Source: JAVBKB01 sp031554275
GTDB lineage: Bacteria > Bacillota > Bacilli > JARBTR01
Length of the DNA: 14,356 nt
Assembly (NCBI GenBank): GCA_031554275.1
Contig: JAVBKB010000211.1
Location: 1-14,356 of the forward strand
Direction: 5' to 3'
Program-made: the position numbers and the translations under genes
Notes under the pieces: model-generated
What the model was told of the DNA's origin: nothing
Databases searched by the model: none
The model's input: the letters and a program-made list of their open reading frames with translations, nothing else
In this document: positions 14,331-14,356 of the stretch, piece after piece
Position numbering within the stretch: the first letter of the stretch is position 1
Layout: each line of letters opens with the position of its first letter

Positions 14331-14356
14331 GCCCAAAATATGTTAATGCAAATTGT

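Overview
The window looks like a low-GC Gram-positive (Bacillota) chromosome, most likely order Bacillales. RNase Y, YmdB and SpoVS occur in order on one strand, followed by a dipeptidase and a two-subunit 2-oxoacid:ferredoxin oxidoreductase. glmS carries a glmS self-cleaving ribozyme leader, Shine-Dalgarno sequences are strong (AGGAGG type), and terminators are hairpin plus U-run. A Planococcaceae/Caryophanaceae-type host (Kurthia- or Lysinibacillus-like) is a guess from gene content and protein flavour, not a demonstrated identity.

Layout. From the left edge to 2218 (+) runs the 3' part of a class A penicillin-binding protein with a low-complexity Asn/Lys/Pro/Glu/Asp tail. It converges on the rest through a bidirectional terminator at 2253-2288. 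All other genes lie on the minus strand; in transcription order (right to left) they are: glmS (13912-12110) behind its ribozyme; a secreted N-acetylglucosaminidase-type autolysin with twelve choline-binding-like GW repeats (11699-9990); rny (9461-7902); ymdB (7749-6955); spoVS (6493-6233); a membrane-dipeptidase-family peptidase (6011-5058); and korA-korB (4910-2307), which are directly abutted.

Transcription is more broken up than the common orientation suggests. Good intrinsic terminators follow glmS, rny and spoVS, and a long hairpin with a U-run follows the autolysin. korAB has a near-consensus sigma-A promoter with two dyads just upstream, and the autolysin has an extended -10 promoter. 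Long non-coding gaps hold the following: 6494-6954, a complex palindromic element; 9489-9989, the rny promoter candidate and the long hairpin; 11700-12109, the autolysin promoter, an inverted repeat and the glmS terminator; 13913-14356, the ribozyme and candidate promoters.

Functional themes. Cell-wall metabolism is represented by GlmS (glucosamine-6-phosphate supply), a class A PBP (peptidoglycan polymerisation and cross-linking) and an autolysin (glycan cleavage). RNA turnover and developmental control are represented by RNase Y, the YmdB phosphodiesterase and SpoVS. Central redox metabolism is represented by KorAB. I see no CRISPR, tRNA, rRNA, intact insertion sequence, prophage or defence system, and no evidence of a wholly new system. 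The least explained parts are the structured intergenic elements and the autolysin sitting between rny and glmS.
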